A stretch of DNA of 64,000 bases from Acidobacteriaceae bacterium (GCA_003134655.1 PLBY01000147.1:74684-138683); one strand, 5' to 3'. Counted from the first letter of the stretch, positions 42,333 through 50,980 are shown. Notes: generated by a model from the letters alone, not told the origin. Numbers and translations are program-made.

Positions 42333-44843
42333 TCAACGTGTGTGGGCTGTTGGCCAGAACCCGATCTCAAACGATGCAGCTACATTATTTTGCCGGTTTG
42401 TTGCCAGCAGGGGAATTTGCCAGCGCTCATACTGCAAGTTGCCCGAAAACCGAAAGCCCGGCCCGGTGAAGATGTCCGCATTGACGGCGACATCGTTCTG
42501 GGTTCCTCCTTGCGGAAGATACTGGCGGTCAATTTTTCTGTGCCTGAGTTCAACGCCGATTTTCTTTCGAGGGCTGATCCAATAGTTGGTCTGGATCAAT
42601 TCGCCTTGTGCCGCCCGTCCGATCCAGGTACCGATCAAGCTTCCATTACTGGTGTAACCGTTCACATATTGACCATTGCTATAAAAGCAGATAGTACAAA
42701 AGCTGCCTCTAGTTGGGCTGGTATATCCGCCCTCGAGCCTCAGGTCGAATTTGTTTATTTTGGGCACTTTGGTGAGATAAAGGCCGCCCTGCCAGACCGA
42801 CTTGGGAGCTTCATTGATCGGCGAAATCTCATCTTCGGTAAAGCCCTCTCCATACAGGCTTAACCAGTTGCGCACTTTCGGAATCCGATAGCTAAAATCA
42901 ACGGCTGACCGTCCATCCCCCAAGACGTCGCCATTTACGTGCACTCCGAATGTGCTTTGCAAGAAAGTCTTGATCGTCAGTGGATTTCCAGGTCCTCCAT
43001 AAACCGTTGTTTTCGACATGTCGAACTCGAAGTTCTCGGTGAACTTGAAGCTGATCTTTGCGCCGCTCAGGTACGGTTGGGGATGCAAGGCCTGCCCGTA
43101 CTGTCCGATTGTCGTCCCGACGCTATTTCCGGTGAGAATCGTCCTAATAAACTCTTGTCCCGACAGCTGTCCGATAAAGGCTTCGAAGCGCATATCCCCG
43201 AGATAGCTGAAAATCCAGGGCAATCGAAAAGGGCTAACCCGGTCGATGCTGAACATCTGGTTCAGGGGAGCGGCGTTGTTCGTGAAAAGCATCGTGCCGC
43301 CTTCACTGGGCCCCCACCACAAGCTTCGCTTGCCATACGAGAATTGCCAATTACCCACATTCATACCTACATAAGCGTCCAGTAACTGGAAGCGACTGGT
43401 GGTGGCGACGGGGGCCGGAGGAGGATTCGGCGGCAATCCATCGACGCCGCTGATGAAATCAAGCACAGCCGGCGAAGGTGACGGAGCGGCGGGAGCCGAT
43501 TGATATTCTCCGCGAACGTAGACCACAAATGGACCCGCCGTGGTCCAGCCTGACGCGCCGGTCGCGGCATTAAACCCCTGTTCGTATGGCCGGCCGTAGT
43601 CGTTGAGCAGGGTCTGCCCGAAATGATAATTGTCGGTTAGCGGCGTTCCCGAGACTTCAAGTCCGCGCGAGTAAACCGACTCCAACTGCGCGCCAAGATT
43701 ACGTTCACCGCTCATCAGTTCGGAGTCATGCGCGAATTCATTCGAAAGCGCACTGTAGAGTTGCTGAACTTGCGACGGCGCGTCTGTATCAGGCTGCAGT
43801 TCCGAGGCTTCGCCCACCAGCCGTGCGCATTCCAGACGCGTCCAGGGACGAATTCCCAGGCTTGCGGTTTTCACGTAGCCCAAGGCAGCAAGCCGTTCCA
43901 GCGCCGGATAGACCCAGCTGTCGAGAGGAACATAGGGCGAGCCCATATGAGAGGGAGAATGTGCCTTGTCGCCTTCTTCCACGAATTCGCGAGGCGACGC
44001 CCAAGAGCTGCCTTTGAGCTCGGCATCATGGTGTCTGCTGTAAACGCTCTGGGCGATTAGATATCCGAGGACGCTGCCCACCAACACGTCGGAGGGAAAG
44101 TGTTGTCGTCCGTGAATTCGGGCAAAGCTGACCGCGGAAGCGAGGCCGTACGAAACCAGCTTGGGGAATGTCCCCGGGTACTCGTGGGCGATGACTCCTG
44201 CGATCGCCCATGCTGCAGTGACGTGTTCCGATGGAAAAGATGTGCCGCCCGCGAAGAAGGCTCCGCTGCCGTTCCCCTGATATGGGCGTTCCCGCGCGAA
44301 TGAATACTTCATGATCTCGACCGGGATAAGGCTATCAATCGCCGCTTCACCTGCCAGGAATCCGGTCTCGCGCCAGTGTTCATTGTGGGTGGGAAAGCTC
44401 ATGAGGTACATGCCCGCGCTGGCTCCGGCCAGACTGGCAATTCCAATGTTCGAGACTGTCTTGTAGTGGCTAAGCGTGCTCGGGTTCGTTGACAACGAAG
44501 CGCTGTATTGCTGATCGGTCACGAAAAGGCCGGCAGTGACTCCTGCCAAAGGCACCAGCCATGTTGCGTCGGCCAAGCGAATGTGTGCTGGACTGGCCCA
44601 GATATGCTTCTGGTCCTGCGCGAAGTCCGTGATCGCGCCGCCAAAGAACTTTCTTTGCGCACTCTCGGAAGTACTGGTGTCTGTCGGTGCCGAACTCATT
44701 GTGGATTTCTTGGTGTCGCCAGCAGCACTCGGCGCCACTGTTTCGGCGTTTTTCCCGGATTCCTGAGAACGCGTTTCGGGCACCAGGCAAAGTGTCAAGG
44801 CGGCAGTCAGCAGGCCAACCAGGAATTGGGTGTTCGCTCTCAA
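42333..44843 (-). CDS. PAP2 phosphatase fused to a Wzi-like outer-membrane capsule-assembly domain
   Basis: An 836-residue fusion. After a signal peptide (FLVGLLTAALTLCLV), a PAP2 acid-phosphatase domain (about 90-275) carries KYSFARERP, SFPSEHVTAAWAIAG and SFARIHGRQHFPSDV. These are the three phosphatase motifs (KxxxxxxRP, PSGH variant PSEH, SRxxxxxHxxxD). Residues about 300-836 match Wzi/capsule-assembly beta-barrels (YVPLDSWVYPALERLAALGY, YGKRSLWWGPSEGG, RLEGGYTSP). Wzi anchors polymer at the cell surface. The fused phosphatase could recycle undecaprenyl diphosphate in the periplasm. The TTG start has a weak ribosome-binding site. Confidence 0.88.
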   Translation of the reverse strand: MRANTQFLVGLLTAALTLCLVPETRSQESGKNAETVAPSAAGDTKKSTMSSAPTDTSTSESAQRKFFGGAITDFAQDQKHIWASPAHIRLADATWLVPLAGVTAGLFVTDQQYSASLSTNPSTLSHYKTVSNIGIASLAGASAGMYLMSFPTHNEHWRETGFLAGEAAIDSLIPVEIMKYSFARERPYQGNGSGAFFAGGTSFPSEHVTAAWAIAGVIAHEYPGTFPKLVSYGLASAVSFARIHGRQHFPSDVLVGSVLGYLIAQSVYSRHHDAELKGSSWASPREFVEEGDKAHSPSHMGSPYVPLDSWVYPALERLAALGYVKTASLGIRPWTRLECARLVGEASELQPDTDAPSQVQQLYSALSNEFAHDSELMSGERNLGAQLESVYSRGLEVSGTPLTDNYHFGQTLLNDYGRPYEQGFNAATGASGWTTAGPFVVYVRGEYQSAPAAPSPSPAVLDFISGVDGLPPNPPPAPVATTSRFQLLDAYVGMNVGNWQFSYGKRSLWWGPSEGGTMLFTNNAAPLNQMFSIDRVSPFRLPWIFSYLGDMRFEAFIGQLSGQEFIRTILTGNSVGTTIGQYGQALHPQPYLSGAKISFKFTENFEFDMSKTTVYGGPGNPLTIKTFLQSTFGVHVNGDVLGDGRSAVDFSYRIPKVRNWLSLYGEGFTEDEISPINEAPKSVWQGGLYLTKVPKINKFDLRLEGGYTSPTRGSFCTICFYSNGQYVNGYTSNGSLIGTWIGRAAQGELIQTNYWISPRKKIGVELRHRKIDRQYLPQGGTQNDVAVNADIFTGPGFRFSGNLQYERWQIPLLATNRQNNVAASFEIGFWPTAHTR

Positions 44844-44858
44844 CTCTTAGGCCTACTT

Positions 44859-47800
44859 CTACGGGTGGATGTACGCCACGGTGAGAGCAGCCGACGATGC
44901 GACCTGCGCCGCCTGCAAAATCACACTCCAATTGCGGGCGCCGATCTTCGGCGCCTTTTCCGGCACGACAATCGAATCGCCCGGCTTCAAAACGGCGCTC
45001 ATGGGATCTCCCGACCAGAATCCGGAGTTGTTCTTTGCGGAAAGAACCGAGCCATCGGCTCGAACCACAAACACCGCGCCCTTGTCCGCAACCTGGGTCA
45101 ATCCCCCCGACTGGCTCAAGTACCACTTTGCGCTCCTCCCGGGGAGATAGCTTACAGCCGTAGGATTGAAAACCTGCCCGCTCACGAGGACGTAGTTAGC
45201 CTTCTTCGGGATGACGAGTTCGTCACCGTCTCGCAGCGCAACGTCGGCGCTGGTGTTTGCCAGCTTGTCCAAGCTCTTCGTGTCCGAGGGGAGGTGAATC
45301 ACGACTCTTCCGATGGGCGGTGTCGCTACCAGTTGTTGCAGTGTAGTTTCAACCTGCGCGACCGCGGTGAGTTTCGCATTCTTCTGGTCAGTGTCGGCCT
45401 CGGGCAAGGTCTTCAAATAGCCTTGCTCGTTCTTAAGGCGGTTCACCAATTCGAGATGAGCTGTCATTTCCAGGTCGCGAACTTCGCGGCGGATCAGCAC
45501 GGCACCGTACGGGTACGCTTGCTGGGTAAAGCCACCGCAACGCTTCAAGACGGAACTCAGCCGCTCTCCAGGTTCAATCCCGTAGCTGGCCGGATGTTGC
45601 ACCTCGCCTCGCACTAAGACTGAGGATCCGAGATCATTCCACTGTGCGATCTGTCGAACCGTGAGTACGTCTCCGTTGCTTAGCGGCACATCCTCGCTGG
45701 AGTCTCCTGACAACACAGCAGCAAGTTTGACTTCGAGTCGCTGGCTTGAGTGACCAGGGGCGGTGCTTGCGGCGAATCGGGTCAGGTCGGCTGTATCCAG
45801 GAAAGCAGATCGCGTCGGTCCCCCAGCAACTCTGATCAGGTCTGCAACGCGCATGTTGGAGGGCAGGGGATACCGTCCCGGTTTTGCGATTTCACCCTTG
45901 ATGTACACGGTCGGAGCTTCCACCTGTGCCTGATTCTTATGTATGAGAATTCGGTCGCGTGACTGCAGAATCAGATTATCGACCGGGTTTCCATCGAGTG
46001 CCTGCCGTAGATCAACGCTGAGAATCCGCAGAGTCCCGTCGCTCTCGGTACGAAACAACTGTGCCGAATCGAGGGATGCATCCGGTGTGACGCCGCCCGA
46101 CAAGTAGATCGCATCTCGCAAGTGGGCCTGGCCCGAGGTGTGGTATTTCCCGGGAGACCGAACTTCTCCTCCGACCCATACGTCGGGAGCGGGCTCAAAA
46201 TCGAAACGGCTAAAGATGCGTACAGTGTCGAGGGGCATTAAGACCGGCGCAGAGGCGGGATTTGCAAGTGCTGCCGAGAGATCGACGCTCTCGACGCTGG
46301 GGTGGAAGTCCGGCTTGTTCAGACGGATGATTTCAGCGTAATGGGCCGCCGGTTCGGGCAACAGATCGCCGTAGGATGAGATCAGGTCGGTCAGCTTCAT
46401 CCCCGGTTTGTAGGAATATCGGCCGGGACGTAACACGTGACCCTGAAGATAAATCGCGTCTTCGTTGTAGGCTGCGATGGGGAAGATGTGCACTTGATCG
46501 CCATCGCGAATCTTGAAGGCTTGGAGTTGCTTGTTGAGCTGATCGGGATCGGTGGTCGGCGTCAGATCCAGGGTCAACATCGTCCGCTTGTCGTGGGCTT
46601 CGAGCCGTTGCACCTCAATATGTCGCAGTGCCGCGGCCGGCAGAATTCCGCCTGCCAGTTCCAGAACTTCGTCCAAGGAAGTCTCATTCAGCAGTTCGTA
46701 CACTGCCGGGCGGCGTACCATGCCATCGACCGTCGCTTGAGGCCCAATCGGCGGCACCAGCAGAGTGTCGCCACTCTCGAGTCGCTTCAAGTCACCGCGA
46801 ATGCCGTGGAGGAGCAGGTCGTAGGCATCTACCTGCTCCACCAGTTCTTTGCCACGGTAGTGTTTGAGCGCACGCAATGATCCCCGGCCGGTCACACCTC
46901 CCGCGGCAAACAGCGCATTGAGTGGCGTTGAAAGAGAACTGATGTCGTAGGCGCCCGGTTGCGCGACCTCTCCAACCACGTAGACGCGCACCGTTCGCAG
47001 GCGGGAGAGGGAGACGTCGGCGGATACATCCCGGAACGCGCTTCTGAGCGCATGCTGAACTTCCTGTTGCACGTCCCCGAGACTCTTGCCGGTTACCAGC
47101 ACAGGGGCTGTTTCCGGCAGCGCGATTCTTCCTTCTCGATCTACCAGGCGCACCAACCGCTGGGTGACGCTGCCCCACAGATCAATCGACAGACTATCGC
47201 CGGTTCCTACCACGTAGTCTGGTCCTACGGGCAGATCCATGGGAATAACGTCCGGCTGGTTTATGGTGTTCCGGAAGATTTCCGCGCCGAACCGCTCTGC
47301 CGGACGCTGCCAGGCCGCGGCCTGAACGTACATATCGTACAGAGACGGTATGTCCGAATACGGATTGGCCCGGTGAACCATCTTCACCGAGGCCACATCT
47401 TCTTCCTCGGGTTGTTGTGTTCTGGGACGCTTCGGGCGCATCGACTGAGAGGGATTGTTCTCGCGCGTATTGTTTCGATCTGCGTCCGTCACCGTCTCCC
47501 GCGGCATGGACAAGCCGTTAGGAAGCGAGGGAATGTTTGGTGCATAGGGGGAAATTTCCGTGCCGGACTTCGGCGAAATGGAAGCTAGCTCGATTGATGG
47601 CGAAGACGTGCGGTCACGCTGGATGGAGTCTTCTCCGTCGGTCGACATCTGGGTGCGAAGAGTTCTTTGCGGATTCGGAGAATATGTCGGCAATCCATCG
47701 CCCGGAGAGGAGCCCGGATTCTCATCCTGCGTCGGCGCTTCGTTCGGCGACGGACGATTTGATTTCCGCCTTGGGGCAGCCTGCTTGTCGCAATCTTCGT

Positions 47801-48371
47801 CCTGTCGTGGATCGCAGGTCGCAGTGCGCTCCACATCTTGATTGTTACTATTTTTCCTGGGCTGAATCGATTCGGAATCTTCCTGCGCTTCAATCTGTAC
47901 CAAACGGCGGGCGCGCTCTTTCAGAAGAATGTCTTCCTCTTTGCCGTAACTGGAATCCGGATTCGGCGACGGAATCAGGTAGCCGTAGCGCTGCAGCAGC
48001 CGGGTCGCCACCGCTCGAAATGCCACGTCCCGGTTGAGACGGTCGAATATCGCTTCGTCGAGGAGTTTCGAATCCTCGACCACTTGTCCGTTGTCGGTGG
48101 CTTCCTTGGCGATCCAGCGCTTCAGTTCCACCAGGAGTCCCGCATCTTTCGCGAGAACCGCTCGAATCTGAACCGCGGAAGCTGCAACGCGATTGAGGTT
48201 GTCTTTGGCAAGGTCAGACGTGTCTGGCGTGGAATTCCTGCGGGCGTCGTCTCGAGGCGGGCGGGGTCCGTCGCTCACTTGACCATGCAACGCATGACCA
48301 AGCAGGAGCAGCAGAATCCAGCAGGGTGCGTTCGGGAAAAACCTCTTACGGTTTCTATGGTTGGTGAGCAT
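44859..48371 (-). CDS. Very long SLBB-domain polysaccharide export protein (Wza-like)
   Basis: A 1,170-residue exported protein. A signal peptide (APCWILLLLLGHALHGQ) is followed by a low-complexity Pro/Ser/Asn- and acid-rich segment (about 150-340). A Poly_export domain follows (PVGPDYVVGTGDSLSIDLWG), then about seven SLBB-type units. Each has a core such as VVGEVAQPGAYDI, LQGHVLRPGRYSY, VGGEVRSPGKYHT, IKGEIAKPGRYPL, VRGEVQHPASYGI or VSGQVFNPTAVSY. E. coli Wza has two such units. No lipobox Cys is visible. ATG 48371 is preferred over TTG 48392. It is the first structural gene behind the antiterminator. Confidence 0.9.
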   Translation of the reverse strand: MLTNHRNRKRFFPNAPCWILLLLLGHALHGQVSDGPRPPRDDARRNSTPDTSDLAKDNLNRVAASAVQIRAVLAKDAGLLVELKRWIAKEATDNGQVVEDSKLLDEAIFDRLNRDVAFRAVATRLLQRYGYLIPSPNPDSSYGKEEDILLKERARRLVQIEAQEDSESIQPRKNSNNQDVERTATCDPRQDEDCDKQAAPRRKSNRPSPNEAPTQDENPGSSPGDGLPTYSPNPQRTLRTQMSTDGEDSIQRDRTSSPSIELASISPKSGTEISPYAPNIPSLPNGLSMPRETVTDADRNNTRENNPSQSMRPKRPRTQQPEEEDVASVKMVHRANPYSDIPSLYDMYVQAAAWQRPAERFGAEIFRNTINQPDVIPMDLPVGPDYVVGTGDSLSIDLWGSVTQRLVRLVDREGRIALPETAPVLVTGKSLGDVQQEVQHALRSAFRDVSADVSLSRLRTVRVYVVGEVAQPGAYDISSLSTPLNALFAAGGVTGRGSLRALKHYRGKELVEQVDAYDLLLHGIRGDLKRLESGDTLLVPPIGPQATVDGMVRRPAVYELLNETSLDEVLELAGGILPAAALRHIEVQRLEAHDKRTMLTLDLTPTTDPDQLNKQLQAFKIRDGDQVHIFPIAAYNEDAIYLQGHVLRPGRYSYKPGMKLTDLISSYGDLLPEPAAHYAEIIRLNKPDFHPSVESVDLSAALANPASAPVLMPLDTVRIFSRFDFEPAPDVWVGGEVRSPGKYHTSGQAHLRDAIYLSGGVTPDASLDSAQLFRTESDGTLRILSVDLRQALDGNPVDNLILQSRDRILIHKNQAQVEAPTVYIKGEIAKPGRYPLPSNMRVADLIRVAGGPTRSAFLDTADLTRFAASTAPGHSSQRLEVKLAAVLSGDSSEDVPLSNGDVLTVRQIAQWNDLGSSVLVRGEVQHPASYGIEPGERLSSVLKRCGGFTQQAYPYGAVLIRREVRDLEMTAHLELVNRLKNEQGYLKTLPEADTDQKNAKLTAVAQVETTLQQLVATPPIGRVVIHLPSDTKSLDKLANTSADVALRDGDELVIPKKANYVLVSGQVFNPTAVSYLPGRSAKWYLSQSGGLTQVADKGAVFVVRADGSVLSAKNNSGFWSGDPMSAVLKPGDSIVVPEKAPKIGARNWSVILQAAQVASSAALTVAYIHP

Positions 48372-48396
48372 ATTAGTTTCCGACGTACTCAAGATT

Positions 48397-48411
48397 TTGG
48401 GGGATCCCCAA
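48397..48411 (-). promoter_or_regulatory. GC-rich hairpin between the antiterminator and export genes
   Basis: On the transcript TTGGGG and CCCCAA form a six-pair stem around a three-base loop, 26 nt before the export gene start. No T-run follows, so an intrinsic terminator is unlikely. A pause, processing or attenuation element is possible. Confidence 0.4.
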
Positions 48412-48439
48412 GCTTTCGACGAAGTAGGGTTGAACTGCG

Positions 48440-48991
48440 TCAGGCGACTAACTCGACATCGGCCTCGTCCACTTCGATGGCCACGGAGCGCTTGATCAGA
48501 TCAAGCGAGAACACGACTCGACATTTGTCCTTGCTGCGACGGATGATGCCTTCCAGCCCTTGCAGCGGACCGCTACGGACGCGCACGCGACGTCCTACGC
48601 ACAGGTACGGATGCGGTTCGATGGTGCCGATACTGGATTGACGATTTCTGAGACACTCAATTTCCTGTTCCGGTAAGACGGCAGGTTGGCCGTTGAAGGT
48701 TACCAGTCGGACCGCCCCCGGAACCTGCAGTACCTGTAACCTGTCATGGAGCGCGATGTGGACGAACACATATCCAGGGAACAAGGCAAGTTCCAATTCT
48801 TTGCGGCGGTCTTTCCATCGTCGCACCGACCGGTACAAAGGCAGGAAGCAGGAGATGTCTCGGAGTTCGATCTGCTCCGCCACACGCTTTTCGTGGCGCG
48901 GGCAGGTATAGAGGGCGTACCAGTTTCCTTGCGTGCTTGATCCGCCTTCAGAACCGGTGACGGCTACCGCGGTATTGATGTGGTCATGCAT
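48440..48991 (-). CDS. UpxY/RfaH-like specialised NusG transcription antiterminator
   Basis: A 183-residue NusG paralogue with the NGN domain near the start (GNWYALYTCPRHEKRVAEQI, then FLPLYRSVRRWKDRRKELEL and LFPGYVFVHI) and a C-terminal KOW-like domain (VGRRVRVRSGPLQGLEG). Specialised NusG proteins ride RNA polymerase through long surface-polysaccharide operons and suppress premature termination. Its position as first gene of a 24-gene, 31-kb single-strand locus fits exactly that job. The start has GAGG upstream. An inverted repeat lies in its leader. Confidence 0.9.
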   Translation of the reverse strand: MHDHINTAVAVTGSEGGSSTQGNWYALYTCPRHEKRVAEQIELRDISCFLPLYRSVRRWKDRRKELELALFPGYVFVHIALHDRLQVLQVPGAVRLVTFNGQPAVLPEQEIECLRNRQSSIGTIEPHPYLCVGRRVRVRSGPLQGLEGIIRRSKDKCRVVFSLDLIKRSVAIEVDEADVELVA

Positions 48992-49023
48992 CCTCTGTGC
49001 GCCAGATACAGCTTCGCCGCCTC

Positions 49024-49045
49024 ACTCACAGTGTTGGATGTGAGT
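49024..49045. promoter_or_regulatory. Perfect 7-8-7 inverted repeat in the leader of the antiterminator gene
   Basis: ACTCACA and TGTGAGT flank eight bases, 33 to 54 nt upstream of the antiterminator ATG at 48991. It could be an operator for one of the neighbouring response regulators or an RNA hairpin used for loading or attenuation. An AT-rich patch immediately upstream on the minus strand would suit a promoter, but I cannot assign boxes. Confidence 0.5.
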
Positions 49046-49167
49046 TAAGTTTATTGTTATCATCGCGATACGAGTAAATACCGCGTTTTAGCCTAGCCGT
49101 GGAATGCGTTTGGAACGCCGCAGTCCATGGCCCTTGCAAATTGAAACTCAGACCGACCCCGCTGGTC

Positions 49168-49548
49168 TCAATTTCGCGCAGCTCCCACCAGTACCGGACG
49201 CTCCCGAACCGCATTCAGGATGCCCGCCTCGGAGCTTTCGAGAGGCTTGGTTCGAATGTCGACGATCGCCCAGTAGAAGATTCCGGTGTTCTGCTCGGGC
49301 GCTAGCGCGAGGATCCTCATCTGTGGATAGCGGCCCAGAAGGAAGCCGCAGTGCCCCAAACGCCTCTCTGGTTCATCCATCGCTAGGATGAGAACATCGG
49401 GTTGAACTTGCTCTACCATCTCGGTAAGGTCACCATCGTCTGCGACCTCACCGACCAATTCAATGTCGGGTTGATCGGAAATGGTGGCCATCACGAGTTC
49501 CCGCATAAGGCGGGGCCGATTTGCAACCAGCACGCGGACTCGCTTCAC
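49168..49548 (-). CDS. Degenerate receiver-only response regulator
   Basis: About 126 residues with the fold pattern of a CheY-like receiver (RVRVLVANRPRLMRELVMAT, PDIELVGEVADDGDL, QPDVLILAMDEPE, QMRILALAPEQNTG). The acidic pocket after the first strand is replaced (VANRP instead of V.DD), and the phospho-acceptor Asp position reads Ala (LILAMDEP). Phosphorylation is therefore unlikely. There is no output domain. The GTG start at 49548 has GGAG seven bases upstream; a longer reading to 49608 is disfavoured. It lies just upstream of, and co-directional with, the antiterminator gene. Confidence 0.65.
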   Translation of the reverse strand: MKRVRVLVANRPRLMRELVMATISDQPDIELVGEVADDGDLTEMVEQVQPDVLILAMDEPERRLGHCGFLLGRYPQMRILALAPEQNTGIFYWAIVDIRTKPLESSEAGILNAVRERPVLVGAARN

Positions 49549-49675
49549 ATAGATTCTCCGACGCTGAACGTAAGCGCAGAGTATCGTCCCGATCCCTCGT
49601 ATCTGCAAGATTCAAAAAGGATCTATGAAGGAACGAGCGAGGGACAGCACAGGACTAACATCATGGATTGGTCAA

Positions 49676-49712
49676 AGTACTAAGCCAGTACCGTCAAGTA
49701 CCAATGAGTACC
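49676..49712. repeat. Four AGTAC repeats at helical spacing
   Basis: AGTAC occurs at 49676, 49687, 49697 and 49707, so the repeats start 11, 10 and 10 bp apart. On the minus strand three of them read as consecutive 10-bp units starting GGTACT. Phasing on one face of the helix suggests cooperative binding by a regulator, either upstream of the receiver-only gene (128 bp from its start) or upstream of the LuxR-type promoter. Confidence 0.6.
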
Positions 49713-49768
49713 TACCGCTGTTTGCATCCCTATTCGGGAATTCGATTGCTTCTATCTGCAAGGATCGC

Positions 49769-49796
49769 TTGACATAGCGTTCCAATCGAGTAGTCT
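49769..49796 (+). promoter_or_regulatory. Candidate promoter for the LuxR-type regulator
   Basis: A perfect TTGACA (49769-49774) is followed after 16 bp by TAGTCT (49791-49796). This predicts a leader of more than 300 nt before the ATG at 50127, which is long and may itself be regulated. Confidence 0.4.
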
Positions 49797-50126
49797 TGAT
49801 GTTCCCTGTTCGACGAACCCAAAGCTGCACTGATTTATCTGGAAAGTGCAGAGTTTTGGCACAACCGTTTTCCCAGGTTTGAGAATCGAAGATTCCGAGC
49901 AACTTTTTTTCAAGATGGGGTTAGCAGAGAGTAACGAGAACGACATGCTGAACATCGTCCGGCGTAGTGGGGACGCACCCCACACAGGGAAATAAGCCGA
50001 GGATTATTGTTCAGCGAATCGTAGTCCCAACGAGTCGCCACGACGATAATTGGACATGGGAAGGGATAGGGGGCTCGACCCAAGTCTTTGATGGCCACGC
50101 ACGGTTGTGCGGGTCCGGGAGTGCCG

Positions 50127-50786
50127 ATGGAGTGCCAAGAGATCGTCGAGGTGTTTCTCCTAGCTGAAAATCGGCTGCTGCGTGAAGCGCTGATCCGTAT
50201 CCTAACCAAGAAGAGCGATATCCGCGTGGTTGGCGCCGCCCCATACTCGCCATCCGCGCTGGAACAAATCAAGGGCATCCGACCCAGCATTGTCCTACTG
50301 GATTCCGTCGCACCGGTCTTTTCCGAAGCCAGATTTGTCGCCAGACTGCATGCGGCGATTCCCGGTGTGCGCGTCGCCATGATCGACATGGAACTCGATC
50401 AGCAGATTTTCCTGCGAGCCGTCCGCGAGGGTGTGGTTGGGTATGTCCTGAAGGATGCATCGGCCACGGAGGTAGCAGCGACTATCCGTGCAGTCTTCGC
50501 GGGCGAAGCAGTGTGCCCGCCTTCGCTGTCAATGAGCCTGTTCAATGTGGTCAAGCGACGTCTGATCCCCGCAGGGACGACACGTGTCCTGAGCCGGCGA
50601 GAAGAAGAACTTGTGGGACTGCTTCGGGAACGGCTCACGAATAAGGAGATTGCGGCGCGGTTGAACCTTTCGGAGCAGACAGTGAAAAACCACGTGCACC
50701 GGATCCTTCGAAAGGTCGGAGCGCCAGATCGACTGGGCATCGTGGAGCGCTACGAGGCCGACGGTCCGAGTGAAAGAACCAACTAG
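50127..50786 (+). CDS. NarL/FixJ-type response regulator with LuxR HTH output and atypical receiver
   Basis: A 219-residue regulator from ATG 50127 (GGGAG upstream); an ATG at 50091 would add 12 residues. The receiver (about 5-125) keeps the phospho-Asp (IVLLDSVAP) and the Lys (GYVLKDAS). However, its acidic pair is Glu-Asn (LLAENRLLRE), and the usual Thr/Ser position reads Asp (VAMIDM). The LuxR-type helix-turn-helix (about 150-210) is intact: LSRREEELVGLLRERLTNKE, then LNLSEQTVKNHVHRILRKVG. It is divergent from the receiver-only gene and next to the polysaccharide locus, so control of that locus is plausible. No sensor kinase gene is adjacent. Confidence 0.88.
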   Translation: MECQEIVEVFLLAENRLLREALIRILTKKSDIRVVGAAPYSPSALEQIKGIRPSIVLLDSVAPVFSEARFVARLHAAIPGVRVAMIDMELDQQIFLRAVREGVVGYVLKDASATEVAATIRAVFAGEAVCPPSLSMSLFNVVKRRLIPAGTTRVLSRREEELVGLLRERLTNKEIAARLNLSEQTVKNHVHRILRKVGAPDRLGIVERYEADGPSERTN

Positions 50787-50824
50787 ATTGACCGGCTGAG
50801 CTAGCGGGAGGTTTTCACCGGGAA

Positions 50825-50841
50825 GGACGATAACGTCGTCC
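50825..50841. repeat. Perfect 6-5-6 hairpin in a convergent gap
   Basis: GGACGA and TCGTCC flank TAACG in the gap between the converging LuxR-type and CRTAC1 genes. The position suits a bidirectional transcript end, but there is no T-run. Confidence 0.35.
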
Positions 50842-50908
50842 AGACGCTGCGCAGCCGCCTTCGTCTTTTCAATGATGACCAAGACGTGGACGCGCTGCAC
50901 TCTTGAGG

Positions 50909-50936
50909 CCCGTCTTCCCCAACCCGTCTTCCCCAA
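50909..50936. repeat. Exact tandem duplication of 14 bp
   Basis: CCCGTCTTCCCCAA occurs twice back to back in the convergent gap. It is probably a recent slippage duplication with no clear function. Confidence 0.6.
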
Positions 50937-50980
50937 TCGACCTACCCCACCGGCAACCCGAGCTTTGCCTTGTCAGAGGC

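Larger units (their letters stand above)
49549..50126. other. Divergent control region between the two response regulators
   Basis: Nearly 580 bp without a gene I can support. It contains the AGTAC repeat array (49676-49712), a promoter candidate for the LuxR-type regulator (49769-49796) and, within that leader, a small GAATC/GATTC hairpin with a run of seven T's about eight bases downstream (about 49886-49909), which might attenuate transcription. Confidence 0.45.

Noticed and set aside
48397..48411. Intrinsic terminator between the antiterminator and export genes
   Set aside because: The hairpin is not followed by a T-run on the transcribed strand.
49857..49873. Sigma-54-like -24 element (TGGCAC)
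   Set aside because: The required GC at the -12 position is absent, and no enhancer-binding regulator is encoded nearby.
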